NCBI GenBank assembly: GCA_022822545.1 | Contig: JAJEBE010000025.1 | Location: 1 to 60,582, forward strand | DNA from: Anaerolineae bacterium | Lineage (GTDB): Bacteria; Chloroflexota; Anaerolineae; Aggregatilineales; Phototrophicaceae | Direction: 5' to 3' | Length of the DNA: 60,582 nucleotides | The notes under the pieces: model-generated | What the model saw: the letters and a program-made list of their open reading frames with translations, nothing else | Told to the model about the DNA's origin: nothing | The model's database searches: none | Shown here: positions 50,863-59,556 of the stretch, one piece after another | Layout: every line of letters starts with the position of its first letter | Numbering within the stretch: the stretch's first letter is position 1 | Program-made: the position numbers and the translations under genes

Positions 50863-52133
50863 GAGCGCGATGTGTAGTCGCCTTTAACGATCCACTTGTA
50901 GGTTGTCAATTCTTCCAGCGCCATGGGACCGCGAGCGTGCAGCTTCTGTGTGCTGATCGCCACTTCGGCGCCCATGCCCATGGCGCTGCCGTCGGTGAAG
51001 CGCGTGCTGGCGTTCCAATAGACGGCGGCGGAATCCACCTCGTTGAGGAAGCGCTCGGCATTTGCTTCCGTCTCTGTCAGGATGCTGTCCGAATGTTGGG
51101 TGCCATGCCGGGCGACATGCGCGATCGCTTCGTCGACATCGTCAACCACTTTCAGGTTAAGCGTCAAGTTGTACCATTCGGTGTCGAAGTCATCGTCGCT
51201 CGCTGGCAGGACCCGCTCGTCGGCGCCGACTATGTCGTAGGCGCGCTGTTCGGCGTGGAATGTCACACCGGCCTGGCCCAGGACATCGACGACTTGCGGC
51301 AGCAATTCAGCTGCGAGTGATTCATGCACCAGCAAGGTCTCCATGGAATTGCAGACGGCCGGGCGCTGGGTCTTGGCATTGTCCAGCACCGGCAGCGCCT
51401 TGTCTATTCGGGCGCTTGCGTCGACGAAGATATGGCAAACGCCGATGCCGCCGGTGATAACGGGGATGCTGCTGTTTTCACGACAGAAGGTATGCAGCCC
51501 GTTGCCGCCGCGCGGGATGATCATATCGATATATTCGTAGAGGCGCAGCATCTCGCTGACGTAGCGGCGGTCAGTGCTGCTGATGTATTGAACCGCGTCC
51601 GCGGGAAAGTTGTGCTGCGCGAGGACGTCTTGCAGCACGGCAGTGAGTTGCATATTGCTGTTCAGTACATCCGAGCCGCCGCGCAAGATGACGGCGTTGC
51701 TCGTCTTCAGCGCCAGGATGGAGATATCCACGGTGACATTCGGACGCGATTCGTAGATTGTGCCCAGGACACCCAAGGGAGTGCGCCGCTTGATGAGTTG
51801 CAAGCCGTTTTCCAGCGTGGATTCCAGCAGGACATCGCCGACAGGGTCGGGCAATTCCGCCACTTTGCGAACATCGGCGATGATGCCCGACATGCGTTGC
51901 TCGAGAGCGATGCGATCGCGGATCCAGATCGGATCAATGCCGTTTTGCGCGGCCAAATCGAGATCGCGCTGGTTCGCCGCCAGAATCTCGCCGGTACGCG
52001 CCTTGAGCGCCTCAGCGATCGCGATGATCAGCATATTCTTTTCGGCGGTAGATTTCCGCGCGAGTTCGGCGGCGGCGGCGTACGCCCGCAGCCCCATCTG
52101 CCGCAAATCAATCGCTTCCGCTACGACTTCCAT
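50859..52133 (-). CDS. proA: Glutamate-5-semialdehyde dehydrogenase (gamma-glutamyl phosphate reductase)
   Basis: A 424-residue aldehyde-dehydrogenase-fold enzyme, near the usual length. The active-site Cys is in AKTQRPAVCNSMETLLVH; other ProA blocks are LGVLGTIYESRPNVTVDIS, SVILRGG-like NAVILRGGSDVLNSN, and STRFTDGSAMGMGAEVAISTQKLHARGPMALEELT towards the end (each in order). It reduces gamma-glutamyl phosphate to the semialdehyde in proline synthesis, using the product of ProB (53421-54515). The two genes share a strand but are separated by an opposite-strand membrane protein gene. The stop codon overlaps the GT-C start. Confidence 0.96.
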   Translation of the reverse strand: MEVVAEAIDLRQMGLRAYAAAAELARKSTAEKNMLIIAIAEALKARTGEILAANQRDLDLAAQNGIDPIWIRDRIALEQRMSGIIADVRKVAELPDPVGDVLLESTLENGLQLIKRRTPLGVLGTIYESRPNVTVDISILALKTSNAVILRGGSDVLNSNMQLTAVLQDVLAQHNFPADAVQYISSTDRRYVSEMLRLYEYIDMIIPRGGNGLHTFCRENSSIPVITGGIGVCHIFVDASARIDKALPVLDNAKTQRPAVCNSMETLLVHESLAAELLPQVVDVLGQAGVTFHAEQRAYDIVGADERVLPASDDDFDTEWYNLTLNLKVVDDVDEAIAHVARHGTQHSDSILTETEANAERFLNEVDSAAVYWNASTRFTDGSAMGMGAEVAISTQKLHARGPMALEELTTYKWIVKGDYTSRS

Positions 52134-52309
52134 AGGCTTGTCTTCTTTCCGCTCGCTTCACCATCTATCAGATTTACTACAGGCGCCGCCAAATTTCAAC
52201 GCCTTGAATTTGTCAGTCAGGGCGCTTCGTTGCATCTGATCTGATTGTGGCGCAGCAACGCTAATTATGCTATACAGGGTTTGCAAATGTGAACATTGGA
52301 GACAGGGCA

Positions 52310-53320
52310 ATGTTGCTTGACCGCGTAGACGCCAAGCAGGCCGTCAACTGGAGTATCATCTTTTCGGTCGCGCTCTGCGCTGCGATTGTCGCCATGGGCG
52401 GCGCGCTAAGCCAATTCGAGTTGATACCGCATCCGCAAGATCCCCTGGTCTATGAATGGCAGTTGGCTGAGCCGGGCGCCTGGGGACAGCTCTCCGCCTG
52501 GTTGGGCTTTGCGTTGCATCAATTGCTCATTTGGGGCACGATCCTTTATGCTCAAAAGCGCTACAGCAAGCGCGATTACCGCAATACCTTGCGCCCGGTG
52601 AATCTGTGGGCGCTGGGCATCAATCTCGCATTTATCGTTCTGCATTATCTTCAGACGCTGATTTTCTATGATGGCATCGCGCAGGACCTGCCAAGTTGGA
52701 CGACGCAATTCGCCGTCGCCCTGATGCTGATTGTCATCCTCGGCATGGAAAACCAGCGGCGCGGATTGTTCTTCGGCCGGAAGGCAAGTTTCCGCCGGGC
52801 ATTTACCGATGCGTTGCGGCGCTACCACGGCTATTTTTTCAGCTTTGCCGTCATCTATACGTTTTGGTTTCACCCAATGGAACCGACCTGGGGACATTTG
52901 ATCGGCTTCATTCATGTCGTCCTGGTGATGGCGCAGGGATCGCTGATGTTCACTCGCGTTCATCTGAACAAGCGCTGGATGTTCCTGCTGGAGATTCTGG
53001 TTTTGCCGCACGCCTTTCAGGTCGCGTTGAACCAGAGCAGCAATATCTGGCCAATGTTCTTTTTCGGTTTCGCGGCGATCTTCCTGGTCACGCAGATGCA
53101 TGGTTTGGGGCTGAAGCCCTGGGTCCGGCAAGCCTTCTACGGCTCCTTTCTCATATTGGTCTTGTATGTGTATTTGGTGATGCGTGAGCCATATCAGGTG
53201 AATGAGGTGCTGCGCATCCCGCTAATAGAATATCTGGTGCTTTTCATCATGTACTGGATATATCTGGCGGGCGCTTGGGTGAGCAGCCGTTTTCGTCAGC
53301 TGAGGTTGGCGGGGGACTAG
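52310..53320 (+). CDS. Polytopic membrane protein of unknown function
   Basis: Encodes 336 residues from ATG 52310, preceded by GGAGACAGGGCA; a GTG at 52289 is an alternative. About seven to nine membrane spans, with polar conserved-looking blocks LHQLLIWGTILYAQKRYSKRDY, FHPMEPTWGHLIGFIHVVL and FTRVHLNKRWM that could hold a cofactor or ligand (several His). I do not recognise a family. An extended -10 (TGCTATACA) lies at 52268-52276. It stands between proA and proB on the opposite strand. Confidence 0.75.
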   Translation: MLLDRVDAKQAVNWSIIFSVALCAAIVAMGGALSQFELIPHPQDPLVYEWQLAEPGAWGQLSAWLGFALHQLLIWGTILYAQKRYSKRDYRNTLRPVNLWALGINLAFIVLHYLQTLIFYDGIAQDLPSWTTQFAVALMLIVILGMENQRRGLFFGRKASFRRAFTDALRRYHGYFFSFAVIYTFWFHPMEPTWGHLIGFIHVVLVMAQGSLMFTRVHLNKRWMFLLEILVLPHAFQVALNQSSNIWPMFFFGFAAIFLVTQMHGLGLKPWVRQAFYGSFLILVLYVYLVMREPYQVNEVLRIPLIEYLVLFIMYWIYLAGAWVSSRFRQLRLAGD

Positions 53321-53420
53321 CTCGTCACGGGTGGGAATAATTCTCGCACAAGCAGTTTGAAGCCGGGCAGGCTGTCTTCGCCGTTTGTTTGATATATGTG
53401 GTGCGCCGAGGGGGAGCAAT

Positions 53421-54515
53421 CTACAGGAGTACCAGATTGTTGCGATGCAGGACGGCGTCGCCGTAGCTGTAGCTGAGGATGTCGACGATCTTGTTCGACT
53501 TCTGGCCGCTGATTTGGCGCAGGTCGGCGCTGTTGTAATTGCTCAGGCCGTGGGCGATCTCGTTGCCCTCCGGCGAAAGCACGGTCAATTTCGCGCCACG
53601 CTCGAAGTCGCCACGCACTTCGCGTATGCCGACCGGCAGGAGGCTCGCGCCGCCTTTGAGCAGTACACGCGCGGCGCCGGCGTCCACCAATAGCGAGCCT
53701 TGCGCCCGATCGGTCAGCAGCCAGCGTTTGCGACTGTCCGAGCGGTTGCGCTCGGGCTCGATAAGCGTGCCGATATTTTCGCCGGCGGTGATGCGGCTGA
53801 GAACTTGCGGTTCGCTGCCGCTGGCGATAATCGTTTTGATGCCGCTGCGGCTGGCGATCCGCGCCGCCTGAACCTTAGTCACCATGCCGCCGGTGCCGAT
53901 GCTGCTGCCAGCGCCGCCAGCCAGCTTAAACAGGTTGTCCGAGATATGTGTGACGTTCTGGATCAGCGCCGCCTCAGGATTCTTGCGCGGATCATCGGTG
54001 AAGATGCCCGGCTGGTCCGTCAGGATGACAAGCAGGTCGGCATCAACCACGCTCGCGACCAACGCGGAGAGATTGTCGTTGTCGCCGACGCGGATTTCGT
54101 CGGTGGCGATGGTGTCATTTTCGTTGACGATAGGGATGATTCGCTGCTCGATAAGCGTATGCAGGGTATCGCGAGCGTTCAGATAGCGCACACGATCGCT
54201 GAGGTCATCACGCGTCAGCAGGATTTGCGCCACGTTAATCGCGAAAATCTCGAAGAGATCTTGATAGACGTGCATGAGATGGCTCTGGCCGACAGCGCTG
54301 AGCATCTGTTTAGCCGGCACGGATTTGCCCAGATCGGGGAATTCCAGGCGTTCGCGGCCGGCGGTCTGCGCGCCCGAAGAGACCACGATGAGCTCGCAGC
54401 CTCCGTTGTGCAGCGCGGCAACCTGCTGAACCAATTCGAGCATGCGCTGACGGTTCAGGCGCGCGGTGCCCTTGGTCAGGACGCTGGTGCCTAATTTGAG
54501 AACGATCCGTTGCAT
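53421..54515 (-). CDS. proB: Glutamate 5-kinase
   Basis: A 364-residue protein. The amino-acid kinase domain has VLKLGTSVLTKG (5-16), VVSSGAQTAG, NENDTIATDEIRVGDNDNLSA and LLVILTDQPGIFTDDP (in order), and the C-terminal ~100 residues are a PUA domain (GSLLVDAGAARVLLKGGASLLPVGI, RQISGQKSNKIVDIL). It phosphorylates glutamate in the first step of proline synthesis and is normally inhibited by proline. ATG 54515 has AAAGGGA 8 bases upstream. Proline synthesis is completed by ProA nearby. Confidence 0.96.
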   Translation of the reverse strand: MQRIVLKLGTSVLTKGTARLNRQRMLELVQQVAALHNGGCELIVVSSGAQTAGRERLEFPDLGKSVPAKQMLSAVGQSHLMHVYQDLFEIFAINVAQILLTRDDLSDRVRYLNARDTLHTLIEQRIIPIVNENDTIATDEIRVGDNDNLSALVASVVDADLLVILTDQPGIFTDDPRKNPEAALIQNVTHISDNLFKLAGGAGSSIGTGGMVTKVQAARIASRSGIKTIIASGSEPQVLSRITAGENIGTLIEPERNRSDSRKRWLLTDRAQGSLLVDAGAARVLLKGGASLLPVGIREVRGDFERGAKLTVLSPEGNEIAHGLSNYNSADLRQISGQKSNKIVDILSYSYGDAVLHRNNLVLL

Positions 54516-54581
54516 CTGCCGTCCCTTTCAACGGGCATTTTATGGCAGTTCTGGCTCAGGTCACAGGCAAAACAATGAAAG

Positions 54582-55730
54582 CTAGCGCTCCTGACTATTC
54601 CGGAGTTGCAACTGCAGCACGTAACCCAGGCGCAGCGCCGCCCGGCGCAGCAAATCCTCCGCGTCCGTCAGCGCGTCTTGCAAGGGCATCGGCTTATCGA
54701 CGATGGAAAAGGCGGCATGCACGCCGGCTTGATGCAGCAAGGCATCATCGATATTCAGCCCGCCGACGAGGGCGATGGTCGGCAGGCCCTGCGCGGCCGC
54801 CAATTTCGCCACGCCCAGCGGTCCCTTGCCATCCAGCGTCTGCGCGTCGATCTGGCCTTCGCCAGTGATAACCAGCGCGGCCCCGCCTAGCTTCTCATGG
54901 AAGCGATTCCGCTCCAAAACCAGGTCAATGCCGGAGACGATCTCGCAGGACAGAAAAGCCATCAGCCCCGCCGCGAATCCGCCGGCCGCCCCGCCGCCTT
55001 TGACATGCCGGACATCAACCCCGCGCTGCTGGTAAACGACTGTGAAGCAGTGTTCCAGGTTGCGCTCAAGTTGCTCAACCATGGCGGGGTCGGCGCCTTT
55101 CTGCGGTCCAAACACCCGCGCCGCGCCTTTCTCGCCGAGGGCCGGATTCTCGACATCGGAGGCGATGATGATATTGATGTCCCGCCAGCGCGCGTCAAGA
55201 CCGCTGTCGTCAATTGTGGCGATATCGGCCAGGCCCGCGCCGCCGGCTGAAATCGCTTGACCGGCCGCATCCAGCAACTTGAGGCCAAGCGCCTGCAAGC
55301 AGCCCATGCCGCCGTCCACAGTGGCGCTGCCGCCCAAGCCGATGATGATGCGTTTGACGCCTCGTTCCAGCGCATCAGCCATCAACTGACCGGCGCCGTA
55401 AGTGGTCGCGCGCAGCGGGTCTAGCTCCGCGGACGTCAGAAGCTCCAAGCCGGAGGCGAGCGCCATTTCGATGACGGCTGTTTCGCCGGCGTCGATCAGC
55501 CCGTATTCCGCTTGGATAGGGCGCTGCAAGGGATCGAGCACAGGCAGCGTGAGCCTTTGCCCGCCGCTTGCGAGGAAGGCGTCCAACGTGCCATTGCCGC
55601 CGTCCGCGATCGGCAACTGCTCGATATCGGCATTTAGCCCGGACTCCCGTAATCCTCGCGCGATGTGCGCGCAAGCGTCGGCGGCGGTCAGGCTTTCTTT
55701 GAAGGCGCCGGCGGAAATCAGAATCTTCAT
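54582..55730 (-). CDS. Glycerate 2-kinase (GarK/GlxK type)
   Basis: A 382-residue protein with the type-II glycerate kinase pattern: KILISAGAFKESLTAADACAHIARGL at the N-terminus, PIADGGNGTLDAFL, GLGGSATVDGGMG, and late VITGEGQIDAQTLDGKGPLGVA (in order). It phosphorylates D-glycerate with ATP, feeding lower glycolysis. It is divergent from the KDPG-aldolase-like gene (gap about 237 bases), which suggests a sugar-acid route made by both (inference). Confidence 0.94.
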   Translation of the reverse strand: MKILISAGAFKESLTAADACAHIARGLRESGLNADIEQLPIADGGNGTLDAFLASGGQRLTLPVLDPLQRPIQAEYGLIDAGETAVIEMALASGLELLTSAELDPLRATTYGAGQLMADALERGVKRIIIGLGGSATVDGGMGCLQALGLKLLDAAGQAISAGGAGLADIATIDDSGLDARWRDINIIIASDVENPALGEKGAARVFGPQKGADPAMVEQLERNLEHCFTVVYQQRGVDVRHVKGGGAAGGFAAGLMAFLSCEIVSGIDLVLERNRFHEKLGGAALVITGEGQIDAQTLDGKGPLGVAKLAAAQGLPTIALVGGLNIDDALLHQAGVHAAFSIVDKPMPLQDALTDAEDLLRRAALRLGYVLQLQLRNSQER

Positions 55731-55796
55731 GCGCTAGCTCGAGACTGCACAATGTCAGCGTAATGGTTGGTTGGACGAACACCGTATCAGTCAATT

Positions 55797-55835
55797 TAAC
55801 CACAGAGCGCGCTGAGGGAACAGAGGGCACAGAGG
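55797..55835 (-). repeat. CTCTGTG-type dispersed repeat, copy e
   Basis: Inverted copy: TTAACCACAGAGCGCGC, then AACAGAGGGCACAGAGG on the plus strand. It lies in the glycerate kinase/aldolase spacer. Confidence 0.55.
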
Positions 55836-55967
55836 ATTTTCGTCCGGCGAAATTGAGCGCGGCCCCGTCACAGATATTTCTGAGAGGCGCTCTTTCCTTC
55901 ATTGGCAAAATGTACTCGCGACACTATGATAAGCGAGTATCAGCGACCAACAAAAGGCGACTTAACG

Positions 55968-56630
55968 ATGGGCGGAGCGATGAACTGCGAAGAAGCATTA
56001 GGCGCCATCACAGCCGGCGGCATAGTCGCGGGGATGCGCGGCGCCTTTCCGCCGGAGGTCGCGCTGCGGGTAAGCGATGTGTTGATGAACGAGGGCATCA
56101 ACGTATTTGAGATGATGATGAACTCGGAATCGCCAATCCCGGCGATGCAGGCGCTCAAAGCCGAATACGGGCCCGAGGCTTGCGTGGGCATGGGCACGGT
56201 CCTCGATGTTGAATCAGCTAAGGCGGTGCTTGACGCTGGCGCGGATTTTGTGGTTTCGCCGGCCTTTCAACCGGCGGTGGTGGAAGCGGTCATGGAGCGG
56301 GATGTTCTGATGGGACCCGGTGTAGCCACGCCGTCGGAAGCGGTGGCGGCCTGGTCAATGGGGGTGAAGCTGCTCAAGCTCTTTCCCATCGGCGCGCTGG
56401 GCATCGATTATTTTGAGGCGATGTTTGGTCCGCTGAAGCACATGAGTTTCATGTGCAACGGCGCGATGAATGACCAGAATGCGCGCGCTTTCTTGGGTGC
56501 GGGCGCGGTCGCTTGCGGGATGGGCGGCTGGCTGGTGGGCGATGGGACCTGGTCGAAGTCGCGTTTGCGGAGCCGGGCGCGGATCCTGGTGAACGCGGTG
56601 CGAAGCGCGCGGGCTGGGGCGGAAAGGTGA
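55968..56630 (+). CDS. 2-keto-3-deoxy-6-phosphogluconate aldolase-like protein
   Basis: Encodes 220 residues from ATG 55968 (AAGG upstream; ATG 55980 is an alternative). It follows the KDPG/KHG aldolase barrel: EALGAITAGGIVAGMRG, GMGTVLDVESAKAVLDAGADFVVSP, GPGVATPSEAVAAWSMGVKLLKLFPI, where the Lys before LFP is the Schiff-base residue. The family cleaves KDPG or related 2-keto-3-deoxy acids to pyruvate and an aldehyde. It is divergent from glycerate kinase. Later gene: the glycosidase-like gene after 22 bases, so a shared message is possible. Confidence 0.88.
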   Translation: MGGAMNCEEALGAITAGGIVAGMRGAFPPEVALRVSDVLMNEGINVFEMMMNSESPIPAMQALKAEYGPEACVGMGTVLDVESAKAVLDAGADFVVSPAFQPAVVEAVMERDVLMGPGVATPSEAVAAWSMGVKLLKLFPIGALGIDYFEAMFGPLKHMSFMCNGAMNDQNARAFLGAGAVACGMGGWLVGDGTWSKSRLRSRARILVNAVRSARAGAER

Positions 56631-56652
56631 GCTAGAGGCTGCAAGTTCCGAG

Positions 56653-59478
56653 ATGATCGAACGACTTCATCCACCGCCACAACCACGCCGCCCTACCGGC
56701 TGCTGGCACATTGCCATCGTATCCTGCCTCATCGCCGCGGCTCTCGCCATTGTCGCCCTCTTCCTCCCGCCATTCAGCCTGGCCGAGCGTCTGCTGTCCC
56801 TATCCTATACGCCGCTCAGCGCCGGGGCGCCGGCCCAATCCTTCCACGACGAGTTGCGCCTCAGCCTGGCGTCGGACGCGACTCATGACGAAATCGCCCT
56901 CAAGGTCACGCGTCTGACGGGCGCCGAACTGGCGGGCGAAGACAGCGAGGAACACGCTTGGCTGCCGAGCGCCCTCGCCCAGCTGCCGGCGGATTTGACC
57001 TTGAGCAGCCCGCTTTATGTGCTCGAAACGCGCGGCGAAGCCACGGCCGGTTTGCGCATCGAACTTGAGCTGCCAGCGGCCATCGCCAACCTGGAATCTG
57101 TCTCGCTGCGCGGCTGGGACGGCGAGGATTGGCGCTTCATGCCGGCTGCCCGTGCGGAGGGCCGCATGGAAGCCTCAGCGCGGTTTTCGCCGCGTGTTAT
57201 CGCTATCTTCGAGCACAGCGAACTGCCGCCGATTGTGTTGCTGTCACAAGATGTCATGCAGGATCTGGACGCGGAAATCGCCAGGCTGGCGACGATCCTG
57301 TCTCCGGCCGGCTTGCGCCCGACCGGGCAGGGCGGCTTGATCGGCAGTCTGGCGCCGGGCGGCAGCAGCGATGCCGATTATCTGCTTATGCCGCTGCTGC
57401 GCAACTTCGCCGATCCCCGCGCGTTGGACCGCAGCACAGTTGAGCAGATCATCAGCAATCCAGCGCTGCGCCGGGAACATATCAATCAGATCACGAATCT
57501 ATCGCAATTCAACCGCTTCGATGGCGTCTTCATCGACTATCGCGGCTTCTCGGCAGCCTATCGCGATCACTTCGCGCGCTTTATTGTTGACCTCGCTAAA
57601 ACCCTCGCGGAGAAAGACTTGCGTTTGGGCGTGGTCGCGCCAGCGGAACGAGATGAAAGCGACGGTTGGAAAAGCGCTGCTTACGACTGGCCGCAGATCG
57701 GCGGCGCCGTCGATTATTTTCAGTTGCGCGCGCCGCTTCATCCGTTGGACTTCGCGTCCGCTTCGTCCGCCGCGCTCGATAATCTGCTGCGGCAAGCTGT
57801 CAGCGCGGTCGATAGGCGCAAGGTCTTGCTGGCATTGAACGTCCGCTCCCTGCGCGAGATCAATGGGGTATCGACGCCGATCGGCTGGCACGAGGCATTC
57901 GCGGCCCTGGGCGATGTATTGCTGGACGCGGAGGCGATCAGCGATACCGGCACGATTGAGCCGGGCACGGTCATACGCGCCTCGCTTAGCGGTTATCGCG
58001 CCCGCGTCGGCATCGATAGCGATCTGCGTCTGCTATATCTGGACTATCTCGATGACTCGGACGCCGCCATCTCAAGAATCTGGTTGGCTGACGCGGCGGC
58101 AATATCCAATCGGCTGGAGCGAATCGGCCTCTATTCGCTCGCCGGCATCGCCTTGGACGACCTGCTTGCTACCGATCGCTTCGCCGGCTTGCCGCAGATT
58201 ATCGAGCGCTACCGCTCGCAGCTGCCCGCTGAACCGCCGCCCAATCAGTTGGGGGTGCGCTGGTCGATTGACACGGCTGACGGCTCGCTCAATCAGGTCG
58301 ATGTCGGTTTGGGCGGGGAGCTTGTCTTGACTCTGGAAGCGCCCGATGGCAATTACGCCGTCAATTGGTCTGTCATTGCCGCTGATGGCGTACAGAGCGC
58401 GCGCAAGGGCGCCGTTTTGCCGCTCTTCCAGCCGACTCCCACACCGACTCCGACGCCCACGCCGACTCCCGTGCCGCGTCCGGTTGCCGCGCCGGTCAGC
58501 GCGCCGATCGACGCGCCGGTCACGACCTTTGGCGGCGCGCCGCCCCCGGCCGGCAGCATCCGCATCGCCATCGGCGGGCACGTTACCGAAACAAATAGTC
58601 CGCGCGCAATCGGGGCAATGCGCAGCGCCGGCATGACCTGGATGAAAAAGCAGGTGCGCTTCGATTGGCATGGTCCGCAGGATGTCGGCCCGATCATCAG
58701 CGCCGCGCACAACAGCGGCTTCAAAGTATTGATCGGCACGGTCGGCCATCCCCATGAACTGGCCTCGGGCGGGGAGTCCTATATCAACTCCTACACGTCC
58801 TGGCTGCAGCGGATCGCCGGTCAGGGCGCCGATGCCATCGAAGTTTGGAACGAGCCGAACCTCGACCGCGAATGGCCCCGCGGGCAGATCAGCGGCATCG
58901 CCTACGCCAAGATGCTGGCCACAGCCTACACGAAGATCAAGCAGGTAAACCCGAATACGATGGTCATAAGCGCCGCGCCCGCGCCCACCGGCGTGGCGGA
59001 TAATCCGGACCAGGTAATGCCGGATAATCGCTGGCTGCGGCAAATGGTCGAAGGCGGCGGCTTGAACTATCTTGACTGCGTGGGCGCTCATTACAACGAG
59101 GGCATAGTGCCGCCCAGCCAAACCAGCGGCGACCCCCGCGGCGACAACTACTATACCCGCTATTTCTACGGCATGCTCAACGGCTACATCAGCATTACGC
59201 GAAAACCGATCTGCTTCACCGAATTGGGTTATCTCACATCGGAAGGATTGCCGAACCTGCCGCCTTATTTCAGTTGGGCGCAAAATGTGACCTTGCAGCA
59301 ACAAGCGACCTGGCTTGCCCAAGCTGCCGCCCTGGCCTCACGCAGCGGACAAGTGCCCTTGCTAATCGTCTGGAACATCGACTTTACGCACTACCAAGCT
59401 GACCCGCAGGCGGGCTACGCGATAGTCCGCCCCGATGGCTCCTGCCCGGCATGCAACGCGCTGGCGGCCGCGCGCTAG
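56653..59478 (+). CDS. Membrane-anchored protein with pseudo-GH18 and clan GH-A glycosidase-like domains
   Basis: A 941-residue protein. One uncleaved membrane span (~20-42), an outer beta-rich region (~60-200), and a TIM-barrel-like region near 210-460 with a GH18 look whose catalytic DGxDxDxE reads D290-G-V-F-I-D-Y-R297, so the acid Glu is Arg. A Pro/Thr linker (~594-630) leads to a clan GH-A barrel (~637-941) with acid/base WNEPN (E734) and nucleophile FTELGY (E857). It is outside the cell, probably acting on a surface polysaccharide; bond unknown. A second, related gene follows. Confidence 0.8.
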   Translation: MIERLHPPPQPRRPTGCWHIAIVSCLIAAALAIVALFLPPFSLAERLLSLSYTPLSAGAPAQSFHDELRLSLASDATHDEIALKVTRLTGAELAGEDSEEHAWLPSALAQLPADLTLSSPLYVLETRGEATAGLRIELELPAAIANLESVSLRGWDGEDWRFMPAARAEGRMEASARFSPRVIAIFEHSELPPIVLLSQDVMQDLDAEIARLATILSPAGLRPTGQGGLIGSLAPGGSSDADYLLMPLLRNFADPRALDRSTVEQIISNPALRREHINQITNLSQFNRFDGVFIDYRGFSAAYRDHFARFIVDLAKTLAEKDLRLGVVAPAERDESDGWKSAAYDWPQIGGAVDYFQLRAPLHPLDFASASSAALDNLLRQAVSAVDRRKVLLALNVRSLREINGVSTPIGWHEAFAALGDVLLDAEAISDTGTIEPGTVIRASLSGYRARVGIDSDLRLLYLDYLDDSDAAISRIWLADAAAISNRLERIGLYSLAGIALDDLLATDRFAGLPQIIERYRSQLPAEPPPNQLGVRWSIDTADGSLNQVDVGLGGELVLTLEAPDGNYAVNWSVIAADGVQSARKGAVLPLFQPTPTPTPTPTPTPVPRPVAAPVSAPIDAPVTTFGGAPPPAGSIRIAIGGHVTETNSPRAIGAMRSAGMTWMKKQVRFDWHGPQDVGPIISAAHNSGFKVLIGTVGHPHELASGGESYINSYTSWLQRIAGQGADAIEVWNEPNLDREWPRGQISGIAYAKMLATAYTKIKQVNPNTMVISAAPAPTGVADNPDQVMPDNRWLRQMVEGGGLNYLDCVGAHYNEGIVPPSQTSGDPRGDNYYTRYFYGMLNGYISITRKPICFTELGYLTSEGLPNLPPYFSWAQNVTLQQQATWLAQAAALASRSGQVPLLIVWNIDFTHYQADPQAGYAIVRPDGSCPACNALAAAR

Positions 59479-59556
59479 CCGCTGTCTGAGACTCCCGCCA
59501 ACCAGGAAAATGGTGTACCCTCATCATAGTTCGTATTTGCTTCCACAGGCGCCGCC

